64,000 bases of DNA, from the NCBI GenBank assembly GCA_023053575.1, contig JAKZAP010000022.1, forward strand, positions 15,604,518 to 15,668,517, written 5' to 3'. Position numbers and translations under genes: made by a program. The stretch's first letter is position 1, and each line of letters opens with the position of its first letter. Source of the stretch: Branchinecta lynchi (lineage: Eukaryota > Arthropoda > Branchiopoda > Anostraca > Branchinectidae). The notes beneath the pieces were generated by a model. The model was given only the letters and a program-made list of their open reading frames with translations. It was not told the origin of the DNA and searched no databases. Positions 32,249 through 43,937 of the stretch are shown here, one piece after another.

Positions 32249-32397
32249 TACTTGCCTATTCCATTAGGTCCAGATAGTATTGGCCATATTTTAGTTCTTT
32301 TCTTCTTCGTCATATTTACTTTTGTTGTTATAATTCGAACGTTAATTTTTGCACTATGCGAGTTAGGAAGGAACAAAGAAACAAAACCATTATAGGA

Positions 32398-32745
32398 CCT
32401 GTCTTACCTATAATACTAAGGCAACCTTCTTCCATAATTACTACATATATTTCTTAACCCGGAGACCCCAATTTCGTACGGTATATTCTAATCCCTCTAA
32501 TAAAACCACGCTGATTTTCTCACTTGCCGCGTTTTGCTACCTTCGATGTGTATCACGCTGTCGACGGTTATCTACGAGAAGTTTTCCATCAGAAATACCG
32601 GTTATGTAAACTGTTTCCCTGTTTTCGCTGTAAGTCAACGTGTCTCGGGAAAAGCTTAACACAGCCAAAAGCACAGCCTAGCTTTAAAGTATTCAAAATA
32701 TTAAAATACTGAAAGTTGAAGAGGAAATAGTGCGGGGGTCCTTGA
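32398..32745 (+). repeat. Uninterrupted copy of the 15000-15780 repeat
   Basis: It is collinear with both halves of 15000-15780 across the LINE insertion point (CTACCTTCGATGTGTATCAC). It therefore records the pre-insertion state. Confidence 0.75.
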
Positions 32746-33437
32746 AGGATTTCATAAGAAGAAGGAAAGGATAAGACAAGAAAGGCAAGATATTTTTTTC
32801 TTAAGTGAGTGAAAGTTGGGCAATGTGCAAAGGACACCACTGTGCCCTCACGGGCGGTTCCAACGGCTTGGGCCGTTGGCTGAGGACTTCAAAATATACG
32901 ACTGGTTAAAAACACAGCAGCAGCAGGCTCAAGAAATATTAACGTTAGAAGTTCTACAACGTTACGTAAAAGACCACTGTCGAAATAAAATCGTGAACAA
33001 ATAAGTAAGAGGAATTAGACGATGCCATTCATATCAAATTTCCCCGGAGAGAGTGAGAAGACGAGCCTCGGCACCAGCTTCTGACATATTTACTCAAGAC
33101 AAACTAAAGTGAGCGCCACAATCGAAATTTTTCAATTCGAACAAAATTCAACTACTCCTTTACATCTTCTACCTTTTAATGTAGCTTAGACCCCAAATCT
33201 TAAGCTTAAGACCACACATAAATGATGCATACTTCAACTAAATAGAAATAGGGTAGGAATGCGAAAGAGTCGCAGGCAAAATTTTTTTAATCGGCCTTTA
33301 TTTGGGAATATTCGACTACTTCCCACACAAACTCTTGCTTTTAACGTGGCTGAGATTCCAAGCAGCAGCTTTTAACATACGTAATCCGATCTTTTTCTGA
33401 CATTTCTATAGCTTTTAAGGTGGCTGAAATCTTGAGG
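32746..33437. other. Unassigned intronic sequence
   Basis: I see nothing coding. A few short AT-rich stretches resemble other introns, but no boundaries can be set. Confidence 0.4.
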
Positions 33438-33777
33438 CCCATTCAGAACGGGTTTTAGCTAATACTCGGTACCAGCCAGTTCCGGAAATCGCTCTGAGAC
33501 CGAGAAGCTGGGATTCTGCCGTTCGCAATTGATATTGGTGCCAGTTTCGGGTACCAGCTAGTCTCACACGCAAGTTGAAATCAGTTCAACTTTTCAGGGT
33601 ACTAGCCAATCAGTACTCAGGAATGTCCCGATTCGCCAATGCTGAACCACGTCAAACCGAATAACAATGACCTAAATTCACTTTCGGTTTTCAACACAGC
33701 AAGGAGCGGATGTGATTTTATCTATTGGGGTTGGTTCAAAACTAGCCGAGTATTAGCTAAAACCCATTTTGAATGGG
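33438..33777. mobile_element. 340-bp element with 32-bp TIRs
   Basis: CCCATTCAGAACGGGTTTTA (33438 on) is inverted at 33746-33777 with two mismatches over 32 bp. Internal repeats of GTACCAGC(C/T)AGT are present. No coding sequence. Confidence 0.8.
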
Positions 33778-33935
33778 TTTTTAGTCCTAACACCTCGCCT
33801 AAATTACGGGCCATTCAACCAGATAGCGAGTAGGCTACTATGAAAGAAGGCGCAGGTAAAGTTTTGCGAAAAGTTTTGAAGGCTGCCTATGATATCACAT
33901 ACCTATCCGTGCCCCGATAACTCGCAAACGGGATC

Positions 33936-34353
33936 GACTAAAAGCAGGAAGGGAAAGGCAAGAGAAAAGCAGGAAAGAATACTAAAACCAGGCAAGAAAT
34001 GGTGGACTTGTTAGTTGCCGACCCCTCACTGGACTCGTGATCGCCTACCGACAAGGTACTAAAATGAGGAAAAGGTAAACTTCCACAAATGTAGGTTGCC
34101 GACCCATCACGAGAAACTAAACTGAGGAAAAGCACTGCACAGCGTGCCAGTTTTCTCGAATACTAAAAGGAGGAAAAGATGAACTGTTCCATATGTAAGT
34201 TTCCGACCCCTCACGGGATACTGAACAAAGGAAAGGCTTGCCAGTTTTTCGAATCCTCGATTTTTCGTAATTCTTTCCTCGTTTTAGTTTGCCCTTCCTG
34301 GTTTTAGTATTCTTTCTTGCTTTTCTCTTGCCTTTCCTTTCCTGCTTTTAGTG
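33936..34353. mobile_element. ACTAAAAG-terminal MITE, copy 2
   Basis: The ends are GACTAAAAGCAGGAAGGGAA and CCTTTCCTGCTTTTAGTG. GATC stands on both sides (33932-33935 and 34354-34357). The direct repeat CTCGCAAACGG also lies just outside both ends. It is related to 8296-8854, with a shorter middle. Confidence 0.75.
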
Positions 34354-34639
34354 GATCACCTCGCAAACGGAGTGGGATATTTTCCCGGAAGTTGATACGT
34401 GGTAGTACAAACAAATAGTGCAACCATCAGGCCCGTCATACAGTGCTTATAGAGCCTGTTCTTGTGCAAACCTAAGCCATTTAAAATAAATAAAACTATT
34501 TCTTTTTACGATAAGGAAATCTTTACACAACACCAGATAAGATAATGCTGGGACGTTGTGCCGCAGGCAAATTTTTTAAAAAATCAGCCTGTTTTCAGCG
34601 CCACAGAGTGAAAATCACGATTTGGGGATGGCATTTATG

Positions 34640-35330
34640 TCACTTTGACAAGCTCTAAACATACGACTGTCATTCTAACAAGCTCAAAACACACGATATT
34701 TCGTAACGTAATGACTTTCAGAAAATCTCTATACAACCATACGACCAGAAATAGGGCATTTGCCGTCGAAATTCACCTAACTGACTCGTATGGCAACAAC
34801 TTAATGTCCCAAAAATACGATTACAAAATCTCTTCGTAAAATACGACAAGAAACGGGTTATTTTCAGGGAAAAATCGCGGTTGATGTCATTTTGGAAAGT
34901 TCCATACGAATGTGATTCTGATAAAGTAAGAACACAAGACTGGTGAATATGACAAGCTTAAAACATACTACTAAAATATTTATGGAACAGTGCGACCAGA
35001 AACAGGTCATTTGAAGCCGAAGTTCTCGATTAGCAACTGCTTTGTCTGCCTTTATCTGGCAAGGTCAAAACTTACGACTGTCTCTAATTTACGACTAGAA
35101 ACCCCTTCACAAAGTACGACAAGAAACGGGTCTTTACAGGAGAAATTCGCGGCAAGCTCAAACAAACGACTTTTCTGGAAAACTCAGAACACACAACTGT
35201 GAATCTGGAAACATACGAATAGAAATTAATTCGTTGCCATACGACTAAAAAAATGTGATTTGTGGGAGAAATTCACGTTTGGTAACTGCCTGTATGTCAT
35301 TCTGAAAAGCTCAAAGCATACGACTGTCAT
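34640..35330 (+). repeat. Degenerate TACGAC tandem array
   Basis: Units of variable length carry CATACGACTGTCATTCT, TACGACAAGAAACGGGT and GAGAAATTCGCGG. Period and boundaries are blurred. Confidence 0.55.
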
Positions 35331-35404
35331 CAGAGGCGTCCCGAGGGGGTGGGGGCGCTGCCCCCCCCCCCTACGTTTTGGGCATTCGGCCAAATTTTCG
35401 CCAA

Positions 35405-36015
35405 ATGCGAAACATTCGGTCAAAAAGGGCATCGCGGTGAAGACGTGATGCCCTTTTCATAAAATAGTTTGTCCCCGCATTTCGAAATTAGGCAAGTCCA
35501 TATCTGTTCGGCCAGTCATTTCATAATTCGGTCTTTAATCAGATTCATTTGGTTCTGATTCGTGACCGAATTTGATAATTCATCCAACTCTTGTTAAGTA
35601 CGCATCGATTTCACCGCATTCGGTCCGTCCTTGCGTAAATCCGGTGATCTAAACTGTTTATTTGGTCTCAGTATTTATCGAATTCGGTTCAAGTCCGTAT
35701 CATTCAGTCAGTCCATTTCATAATTCGGTCATTAATCAGATTCATTTGGTTCTGATTGTGACCGAATTCGATAATTCATCGAACTCTTGTTCAGTCCGCA
35801 TCGATTTTGCCGCATTCGGTCAGTCCCTGCGTCAATTCGGTGATTTAACCAGTTTATTTGGTCTCATTCTCTACCGAATTCGGTAATTTGGTCGTATTCG
35901 GTCATTCCATTTAAATAAATTCCGTGAGATTCATTTGGTTCTGATTCGTTACCGAATCGGGTAATCCACCGAATTTTTCTTTAGTCCGTTTCCATTACTA
36001 GACTTGCCGAATTCG
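35405..36015 (+). repeat. Mu repeat, copy 2
   Basis: Units with TCATTTGGTTCTGATTCGT, ACCGAATTCGGTAAT and CCGCATTCGGTCAGTCC recur at roughly 100-210 bp and are collinear with 13410-13890. Confidence 0.7.
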
Positions 36016-36500
36016 GTTGTTTTAGGGGAGAGTACCTTGGAACATTCCACTATTGCGAGCGCTGTAGCAGCTTTCAGCTTCCGGTTTTCACTACATTTTG
36101 TGGAGCTTTTTGGGGTCCCACCCCCCACACCAACCCGGTTTACGGGCAAATGGTCCCAGATTGCCCAGTAAATAATGTTCATAAACCAGAGTTGGACATA
36201 AGACGATGAAATTCCTTGTACTTGTAGATCCTAGGGCTGGGAAACTACTTTTAAACTTGGTAGGTTTGTCAGCACTGGGAACACTTTTTCCTTTTTGTGG
36301 ATCCCGAACCCCACCCCCACTTTGTTCAGGGGCGATTAGTCCCAGATTGCCCATTTTTAATGTTTTTAACTTGACAATAACTGGAGATAGGGCGATGAAA
36401 TTCCTTTGTGCTTTTGGATCATAGGGTTGTGGATTTATGTTTAGAGCTCAATCACCCCCACCTTCCCCGTTCATGGGGAAGATCTTCAGCATTTCTTTGG
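36016..36500 (-). repeat. Gamma repeat, copy 3
   Basis: It begins at the shared end (GGAACATTCCACTATTGCG, GCTGTAGCAGCTTTCAGC) and carries GGGCAAATGGTCCCAGATTG and related cores. Confidence 0.75.
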
Positions 36501-36606
36501 GTTTATCTTTGCGGTTTGTTTACATTTAAAGCTTTTAAAGTGGGATGATTACAAATTAGGATATTTCACTTATTTGGTTATTCCGGATGTGAAATGAAAC
36601 ACTCCA

Positions 36607-39367
36607 CAGGGTGGGGAATGTGGTCCACCAGTCTCTTTCGTGGAACACACCAGTCTCACTGTTTCGAACCACCAGTCTCATAAAAATGACGCCGGAACCA
36701 GCAGTCTCGGAAACGAGACCAACAGTCTCAAATCGAGACCAGCAGTCTCATTATAATTTCCAAATTTTGGGGGTCAAAAAGTATTTTCTTTATTTTCCTC
36801 TGTCAGTCCCTTGAATTACATTTCTTCGTCAGCATGACAGATCGAGTGAAGCCTGGGCTTTCCATACATGTAATTATTTCTGGTATTGGCTTGGAACTTC
36901 TTAGCCACTGGGGCTCTGAAAAAGCAAACATATTTATTTTCTTGTTTTCTTTGTTGTTTAACAGAATTCTGCTGCTCTGCCAACTACTACAGGTAAAGTG
37001 AAGCCTGGGCTTTCAAAAGATATATGATTCACTGTTACTGGATTTCCTAGTAATTCTTCACTTCTTAGCCACTGGGGCTCTGAAAAAGCAAACAAAATTA
37101 TTTTCTTGTGTTCTCTGTTGTTTAATAGAATTCTGCTACTCTGCCAACTACTACAGGCAAAGTGAAGCCTGGGCTTTCAAAAGATATATGATTCACTGTT
37201 ACTGGATTCCCCAGTAATTCTTGACTTCTTAGCCACTGGGGTTCTGAAAAAGCAAACAGATTTAGTTTCTTGTTTTCTCTGTTGTTTAATAGAATTCTGC
37301 TACTCTGCCAACTACTACAGGTAAAGTGAAGCCTGGGCTTTCAAAAGATATATGATTCACTGTTACTGGATTACAACCACTTTGGTAGATTTACGCATGG
37401 GATTTCCACAGGTGCATGTATCTCTGATATTGGCTTGGTCAGTTTCTTGCTGGGTCCCTCTGATAAACTCGTTAGCTGTGTTTTTTTTAACTGCCCTGCT
37501 TGACACTGTTGAATCTTTTGTTGTCTCACTGTTAAGTTTACCTGACTGACTTGAGTGCCTTGTCCGGTACTAGTTCGTTCCATGCTTTTTCCATGCATTT
37601 TCCATCCTTAAAATACTATTGTGGGGCTGTCTCTACACAACTACAAGTATCTCTCAATGGAACCTATTATCGCTCACCAGAGCTGCCTTCGATTTGATTC
37701 GATTTTGCCGTTTTATTTGCTCTTCTCAGTTGACTGATAGCGTTCGATCTATCCAGTCGACTGAGATTGTCGACTAAAAGTTGACTTTTGACGACCAAGA
37801 ACAAATGGTCATATAACTATAAAGTAGTAACCTGGCTGTACAAATGCAGAATTCCAAGAAATTGCACATCTGTGGAAAGCCCATGCTCAACTCTACCAAA
37901 ACTGGCTGTACAAGTGGGAAACCACTTCTGGGAAGTTTTTTCTGAGAAACCCAATATGACAATGGGTAATCCAGTAACAGTGAATCATATATCGTTTGAA
38001 AGCCCAGGCTTCACTTTACCTGTAGTCGCTGGCAGAGTAGCAGTTATTAAACAACAGAGAAAACAAGAAAATAAAATTATTTTCTTTTTGGGATCCCAAA
38101 ACGTAAGTGGAGGGATACCTATGACATCGCAAAAGTTGTCCGTCTGTCCGCACGATAACTCTCGAAGGGATTGAGATATTTTGATGAAACTTGGTGGAAG
38201 GATCCTTTGGGACAAAGTACAGGTGAAGTTCGAAGACGGGCTCTTTAGACCTATGTTTGAGGGTGGGGGAGCGGTTTCGCAAATCTACTGAGATAGTCGA
38301 TGTATGGGGTAAAGAGACATGCTGAATTCAAATATGAAATTTACTTTCTCGCCGGACAAATTGTTCACCCGGAATCCGGTGAAAACCGGAAAATTAGTGA
38401 AAAGTAAAAGTGAAAAGTAAAAGTTGATTAGAGGTTCGATTTACGGGCAAAGAGACGTGTTGAGTCCGAATATGAGATTTATTTTCTCGATAAGATGTTC
38501 GAATTGCGGGTAAGAAGACATGCTGAATTCGCAATTGACAGTCATTTTCTCACCGGACGCATAGATCACTCGGAATCCGGCTGAAATCGGAAAATTTTTA
38601 AAAGTAAAAGTTTAACCCGAAGTTAATCAGAGGTTGGTTTTAGGGGTGAGGAGACATGCTGAATTCGTTTTTGAGCTTTAGTCTTTTGCCAGACAAGTAG
38701 TTTGTCCGGAATCCGACCGAGACCGGAAGTTGGGCAGAAGTAAGGAAGGAAGGCGATACGACGTAGGCTATAGGGTAAATGCTGAATCCGTATCTGAATA
38801 TTTGACAGCACAGAACGGATATCTTAATATATCTGAACTTGTTGAAACTCAGCTGGCGTATCCGGTTTGCTCTGTCAAATACGAATTTGGTCTTCTCCGT
38901 TTATTACCATTGGCCTCAACCTGTTTGTAAATTTTAAAAGTAAAAATGTTTAAGAAGTCCGTTGAAGACCGAATATCTACAGGACCGAATTGTCGGGAGC
39001 AAATATTACAATTTTGGGATCCCATCGAAACCTTTGGTCTTGTTCAGAACCCCAGTGTCTGAGAAGTGCCTACCCAATAGCAGAGACAAATACATGTATG
39101 GAAAGCCCAAGCTTTACTCTACCTGTCGTGCTGACGAAGACGTGTAATTCAAGGGACTGATAGAGAAAAACAAAGAAAACACTTTTTTACCCCCCAAAAA
39201 TTGGAAATCAGATGAGACTGTTGGTCTCGATTTGAGACTGTTAGTACCGTTTCCGAGACTGCTGGTTCCGGCTCAATTATTGTGAGACTTGTGGTTCGAA
39301 ACAGTGAGACTGGTGTGTTGGATTTTCAAAACGGCCGTGAGACTGGTGGACCACATTCCGCACCCTG
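36607..39367. mobile_element. 2.76-kb DNA element with ~300-bp TIRs and 5-bp target duplication
   Basis: The left TIR (36607 to about 36920) begins CAGGGTGGGGAATGTGGTCC, and the right TIR (about 39044-39367) is its complement. CTCCA flanks both ends (36602-36606, 39368-39372). Each TIR holds six CAGTCTC sites spaced 19-29 bp, resembling transposase-binding arrays. Inside are about three ~163-bp tandem units (36960-37375, GTGAAGCCTGGGCTTTC), a unique middle and a nested alpha element. No transposase is seen. Confidence 0.85.
38089..39043 (-). repeat. Alpha element, complete copy nested in the TIR element
   Basis: In reverse it opens with GAACAAGACCAAAGGTTTCG (39043) and closes with ACGTTTTGGGATCCCAAAAA (38089). 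About three to four ~130-bp units lie between. It splits the ACTGGGGTTCTGAA/AAGAAAATAATTTTATTTTC continuity of the host element's right arm. Confidence 0.8.
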
Positions 39368-39407
39368 CTCCACGTCTGAGCGCTTGCGCACTTGTTTCTT
39401 GCTAATT

Positions 39408-39715
39408 CCCGTAAGGAAGGAATTTTATTTCTTCTTTTCTTCAACAACATTTCTACAACATATTGAACATATTCTTAAACCAATAGCCCGTCTAAATATG
39501 TGACAACATGTCACCTGTGCAAGACGGACATCAAATTAACAAGATCTATTAATCAATTTTTTTTTTATTTTTTTTCAGTACACTTATAGTGAGACTTTAA
39601 CTCACTCCAAATCAGCTTTCTTCACTCAAACGCCCCTAGTCTACCGAATTCCCATTCCCCTCCCGAATGCTGCCCTAATCTTCATTAAACAACCAACTAA
39701 ACAACCTAAGTCCAG
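39408..39715 (-). mobile_element. LINE family D, 3' UTR fragment
   Basis: It is collinear in reverse with 59270-59550: TTCC-type tail, TATTGAACATATTCTTAAAC, CTGTGCAAGACGGACATCAA, poly-T, and a C-rich stretch that is G-rich on the sense strand. Confidence 0.8.
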
Positions 39716-40241
39716 AGAATTAAGTATGTAAACTAGATCACAATAAACAAACGCCGTAAATCATACTAATTCGTTATAGTGATACTTGAAGATTCTGAAA
39801 CTGAGCTAAATAATATTCAGCTTCCGAGACAAAAGAATGTCAAACTGGCCGATGATTTCTTCTTTTGACATACCTAAACGTCCAGATGGTGATACACTTA
39901 GTTGTTTTAATCCTCTTACAAGCCACTCGATCTTCTCGAAGATTTTTAAAACATACTATAGGTTATTTTTTTTCCTCCACCCTCTTCTTTACATAGGCTA
40001 TTATGATACATAGATGGCACTTTACACAAGGGACTTGTACCGTGACCAATTAACCAGAAACAGTTTTTCCGAATATAATTTAGAAGTCTAGGACTCCATT
40101 GTCGGAGCCCCGTAGACACACGAGGACCCACAAGGCTGGGTCTAATGGTGAAGACCAAAATAAAACCAAACATGTAAATTTAGTGTGGAAGACGCCCTTG
40201 AGATGGAAACATTTTATAAGTAGTGAACTGAAAGAAAAAAC

Positions 40242-40430
40242 TGAATTTGCCTTAGGGAGGGATCACTGTTCCTATGGCCGGCTTCTACCAGACTATTTTA
40301 GTGGTTTGCGAACTCCGTTCACAAGCCCCTCGGTAGCTCAGATGGTAGAGCGCCTACCTTGTAAGCAGAGGGTCCTGGGTTCAAATCTCGGCTGAGGAGC
40401 ATTTTTTGTCTTTCAATTCACTACTTCTAA
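40242..40430 (+). repeat. tRNA-Thr-like SINE-type repeat, copy 1
   Basis: The segment 40327-40399 folds as a tRNA cloverleaf with anticodon TGT (Thr), an A-box TAGCTCAGATGG and a B-box-like GGTTCAAATCT. The acceptor stem has one mismatch and the anticodon stem two, so it is unlikely to be functional. Flanking GGCCGGCTTCTACCAGACTA and TTTTTGTCTTTCA are shared with 45308-45514. Confidence 0.75.
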
Positions 40431-41282
40431 AATAGGCTATTATGGTTAGTTGAATCTGCTTTTTTCTAATTAATATTGGTTAGTGCCCTGCCTTAGCCAA
40501 GTACTCCTTTTGTGATTTCTTGATAGGAATATTATGTTAGTTTTGTATATTTTTTTTTCATTAAATACAGTCAACTGAAACTGAAACTGCCTGGTGTCAG
40601 CCGGTGGCGGCACCAGGCATTTGTTCTACACCAAAGTCGAGAGTGGGTAGCCCCTCGGTAACGTCCAAGAAAATAATCACGAAGCCACCTATTGATATTG
40701 GAGGATGGATGTCCTGCATACTCTTTCGTTTGAACGAGTTAAACCGAAATCACTCTAGCAATTAGTGTTCGGGCGATACTGAGGAATATCGAAATCGAAA
40801 TATCGATATTTTAAAATCCGATAGTGGATATATCGATTACCGCAAACCGATATTTGAAACTGTTTGCACTGTTACATTTTTCCTGTAAGAAAAACTTAAC
40901 AAGAAAGAAATTGAACTAAAGGAACAAATCATACATTCCCATTGAGAAAGAGTAGCGTTTCCAGGTTTTCGCTTCACCGTTTGCTTCTCCTCCCAGTTGA
41001 ATGTCATATTCATCAATCCGGCCTAAGGTCCACACTTTCCGTAAAAAACCACACAGGTCAGACCCTTACCAGTTATCAGGAATAAAATGAAATCGGAGCT
41101 TCAGGGGGTCTTGTTTATAGCATTATATTTTTTGTTATGTAGTCTATGTAGTACAAATAAAAGAATGAATGAGGTCTAGAAAAAAAAAAAACGAGGACAA
41201 AATCAAAGTGTTGCTCTCGCAACACAATCAATGTAGTAATAAAACAAAAGCTAAGCTTGCACAGCCAGCTTGCAAGCTTGTA

Positions 41283-41880
41283 ACATTAATTCAAACAATG
41301 TTTACAACGGATACGTCAGCTATGATTTTTGATCAGCGATATTTCGGCCCTTCTTGGCAAGGGTCCTCGTCAGGCTGTCAATCTTCTGGTTCAACTTCGG
41401 GGAAGGAAACAAACTTTTTTTTTTTTTTGGAACCCCGAAAATGTATATTTTCGTCAAAAGGATTTTTTTCACTTTGGACTTAAGATACGCACTTTAAGGG
41501 GGCTAACCCGATGAAAAATTATCTCAAAATAGTAGTATGGAGTTGTACGAAAAATTAGCATGCACTACTAACTGATGCTACTGCATGCTTCTACTTCAAG
41601 GCTACCGTGTTACTGCATACTATTATATGCTACTATTAGCAAGACTGGGTGCTACTATAACAAGATAGGATGCTACTGGATACTACTTCATAAGATTGGA
41701 CCAGTCTGAGGCACATGAAATGATAGTATTCTTTACTATTACATAGTATTCCGTGCAACTTTTTCGTACAAAACTGTTTCTTTATTACAGGTTTGTTTTC
41801 CTTCCCCGAAGTTGAACCAGAAGATTGACAGCCTGACGAGGACCCTTGCCAAGAAGGGCCGAAATATGTCCGGTAAGATC
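41283..41880. repeat. Inverted-repeat element (GGAAACAAAC arms) around kappa DNA
   Basis: The left arm (41283-41412: AATGTTTACAACGGATACGT, TCGGCCCTTCTTGGCAAGGG, CAACTTCGGGGAAGGAAACA) is inverted at 41790-41875. The space between holds a truncated kappa MITE (from 41510, CCCGATGAAAAATTATCTC). Sister copies are at 46960-47165 and at the right window edge. Confidence 0.7.
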
Positions 41881-42084
41881 AGAGGATCAGAGGTCAGGCA
41901 CTTTAAAGCGAATCCCATTGGTTAGTCTGTGTTGTCAATCAGAGAGAGTAGAGAGACCAATCTTGACCAGTTAACCTTCCCATGAAGAGAAATCAATTAA
42001 CTGTATCAGATCACTCCTTTAAAGAACGCCCTGGACACCTCCCATACCCCAACCCCAAACGTAAGAAACTCGAGGTCGTGCAAA

Positions 42085-42476
42085 GTGATGCTTGGTCCGG
42101 ATTATGTTTTCTATGAGGATGCTCTGGTCAAGCTTCAGTTGCCGACCCTTGCGGATAGGAGGCATCAACTGACGATCAACTTTAGAAAAAAATGTTTAAC
42201 TTCTGACCACCACCGGACTATTTTCCCAGACTTCGAAACTCCAGACCAGACCAGACCGAACACAAGGGGAAAACTAGCTAACACTGACAAGCCACAGCTT
42301 CTTCAACCCCCATAAACTCAACCGAAAGGTATTTATCTTCGTTTGTGCCTTATTTTATTCGTAATTTTTAACTGTCAGAATATCAATCAGTTCGTGATTC
42401 GCAATTTGTTATGTTGACGATCCGCAGCTAGTAGTTGTAAATGCTATTAAGTAAATAAATGAGTTATTATTATAAA
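42085..42476 (+). mobile_element. Non-LTR retrotransposon C-terminus and 3' UTR
   Basis: A 76-codon frame contains YEDALVKLQLPTLADRRHQL and FRKKCLTSDHH, the common C-terminal motif (A-L-LTLADRR then F-KK) of CR1/Jockey-type RT proteins. A 3' UTR ending TAAATAAATGAGTTATTATT follows. The element is 5' truncated, antisense to the gene, and its tail ends about six bases from the E2 splice donor. Confidence 0.75.
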
Positions 42477-42481
42477 CTTAC

Positions 42482-42747
42482 CATCTGGGACTCGCTCCAA
42501 CTAGAAGCAGCACACTTAATGCAATTCTTTTGTGAAGGTTACAGTGCTCAATGGCAATTGCCATGATAAGACCACCAATGAACATCATATTTGTCTCCTT
42601 CATATATGCAATACACACTTCACCAGTGCTCATTATACCCATTAGGGGGAGGAGGACGACGGGGAGGAGACTGGTGATGGCCAAGGGTAGGGCTTCCGTC
42701 ATCCAGTATAAGGCCATGAGCATGACCACGAAGCCACATCTTGCTTC
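42482..42747 (-). CDS. SLC13 exon E2 (helices after TM1, ETNMMFIGG segment)
   Basis: This exon has 266 nt, starts in phase 0 after an AG (42748-42749) and ends in phase 2 before GTAAGT. It encodes [20 protein letters not shown], then a [18 protein letters not shown] helix, then [18 protein letters not shown] and [20 protein letters not shown]. These are the hallmark N-terminal helices of the SLC13/DASS fold, including the ETN-M-FIGG segment near the re-entrant hairpin. The closing W codon is split TG|G and is completed by E3. This is the best-conserved exon in the window. A retrotransposon 3' tail lies only about six bases into the following intron. Confidence 0.95.
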
Positions 42748-43084
42748 CTATGAGAATGTTAATAATCAATAGTAATAATTTCAATTTAGTTTCTTCATTA
42801 AAATCTTGAAAGGGCAGTAAGCCGACTGGTTGATTTGACGTCAACAATCTATGCACTAAAATTATAATCTTTGAAGGTGAATAATATATACAGAGCTAAA
42901 TCACATAGCTAGGGCTCATAACCGGCCATTTGCTGTCAGGTCACGTAACCTTTTTTTTCTTTTTTTTGGATTTGGACTGATCAGTCCTCAGGTCACGTAA
43001 CATGACTCCTCAAGTGGATTCGAGTCCTCGGGGAATGGCGAGAATACGCCTTCAAAGAAACTTGCCAAAACCAAAGCATCCATC

Positions 43085-43605
43085 ATGGTTAGTTGTACAG
43101 TCAAAAAAGCCTTATTCTTTAACTACAACTTGACTGCAGTTGTAGGACTGCAAGGCAGAACATACCCTCAATGTAAGAAGTTCCTCCGAGTAAGGATTAA
43201 AGATAACTGCAGTATCTGCTACTGCGATACATCTTATCTCTACTGGGATACATCTTATCTCTACTTTTCGTTACCTAAAATATTTGCTAAAAATGCCACC
43301 GTGGACACGCACCAGGTACCTAATAAGAAAGTTCAGCCTGATAGAACCCAACGAGGCTGTAGATAAGCTAGTCCAGAAAGTTCTTGGAACGACCACACAC
43401 CCGTGGTTACCAGTTTGTTGTGTCAAATGGACGACCGCTGATTAACTCGCCCTTTGTGTTTTACTTTATCTGTAGTGTTGTATACATTTTGTCGTTCTCT
43501 CTTTTGTTCTTTATTTCTTTTTCTTCCATTTATTCCGTTCTTGTTCAGTTTGAATGTAACGGGTTATAAAGAATATACATACATACATACATACATACAT
43601 TAACC
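43085..43605 (+). mobile_element. Pi repeat with (ACAT)n tail, intact site
   Basis: The shared block from GTTACCTAAAATATTTGC to TTCAGTTTGAATGTAACG also occurs at 58375-59645. Here it is uninterrupted and ends in a six-unit ATAC/ACAT microsatellite (43576-43601), which suggests the 3' end of a non-LTR element. The 5' part contains a 21-bp direct duplication (GATACATCTTATCTCTACT). Confidence 0.65.
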
Positions 43606-43937
43606 CGAATTAGAGATGATTTTATCTCAGTAGAGACACGATTAATCCCAGTAGCAAGTACTGCAGGATCTTTTTTGTACAGTGCAGCAACGGTCTGACG
43701 AGGCCCCTTGCCAAGAAGTGCCGGAATATCGCGGCCGAAGCATCGCAGATGACTATCCGTTCTCAGCCACTGTTTGAATATACGAGGAAGATCATGGGCC
43801 CATTTTTATAATAGCTGGTTCACTGCGCCTGCGTTCGTTAGTGAACGTCTGTGTGTTGCCAAATTCATACTAGTTCATAGTCATCTTACAGGGAGGCCAG
43901 TGTTACCTCTAAGCAACGGATATGGGATGATGTTCCT

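Noticed and set aside
40327..40399. Functional tRNA-Thr gene
   Set aside because: There are mismatches in the acceptor and anticodon stems, and it is embedded in a dispersed repeat with a second, further decayed copy.
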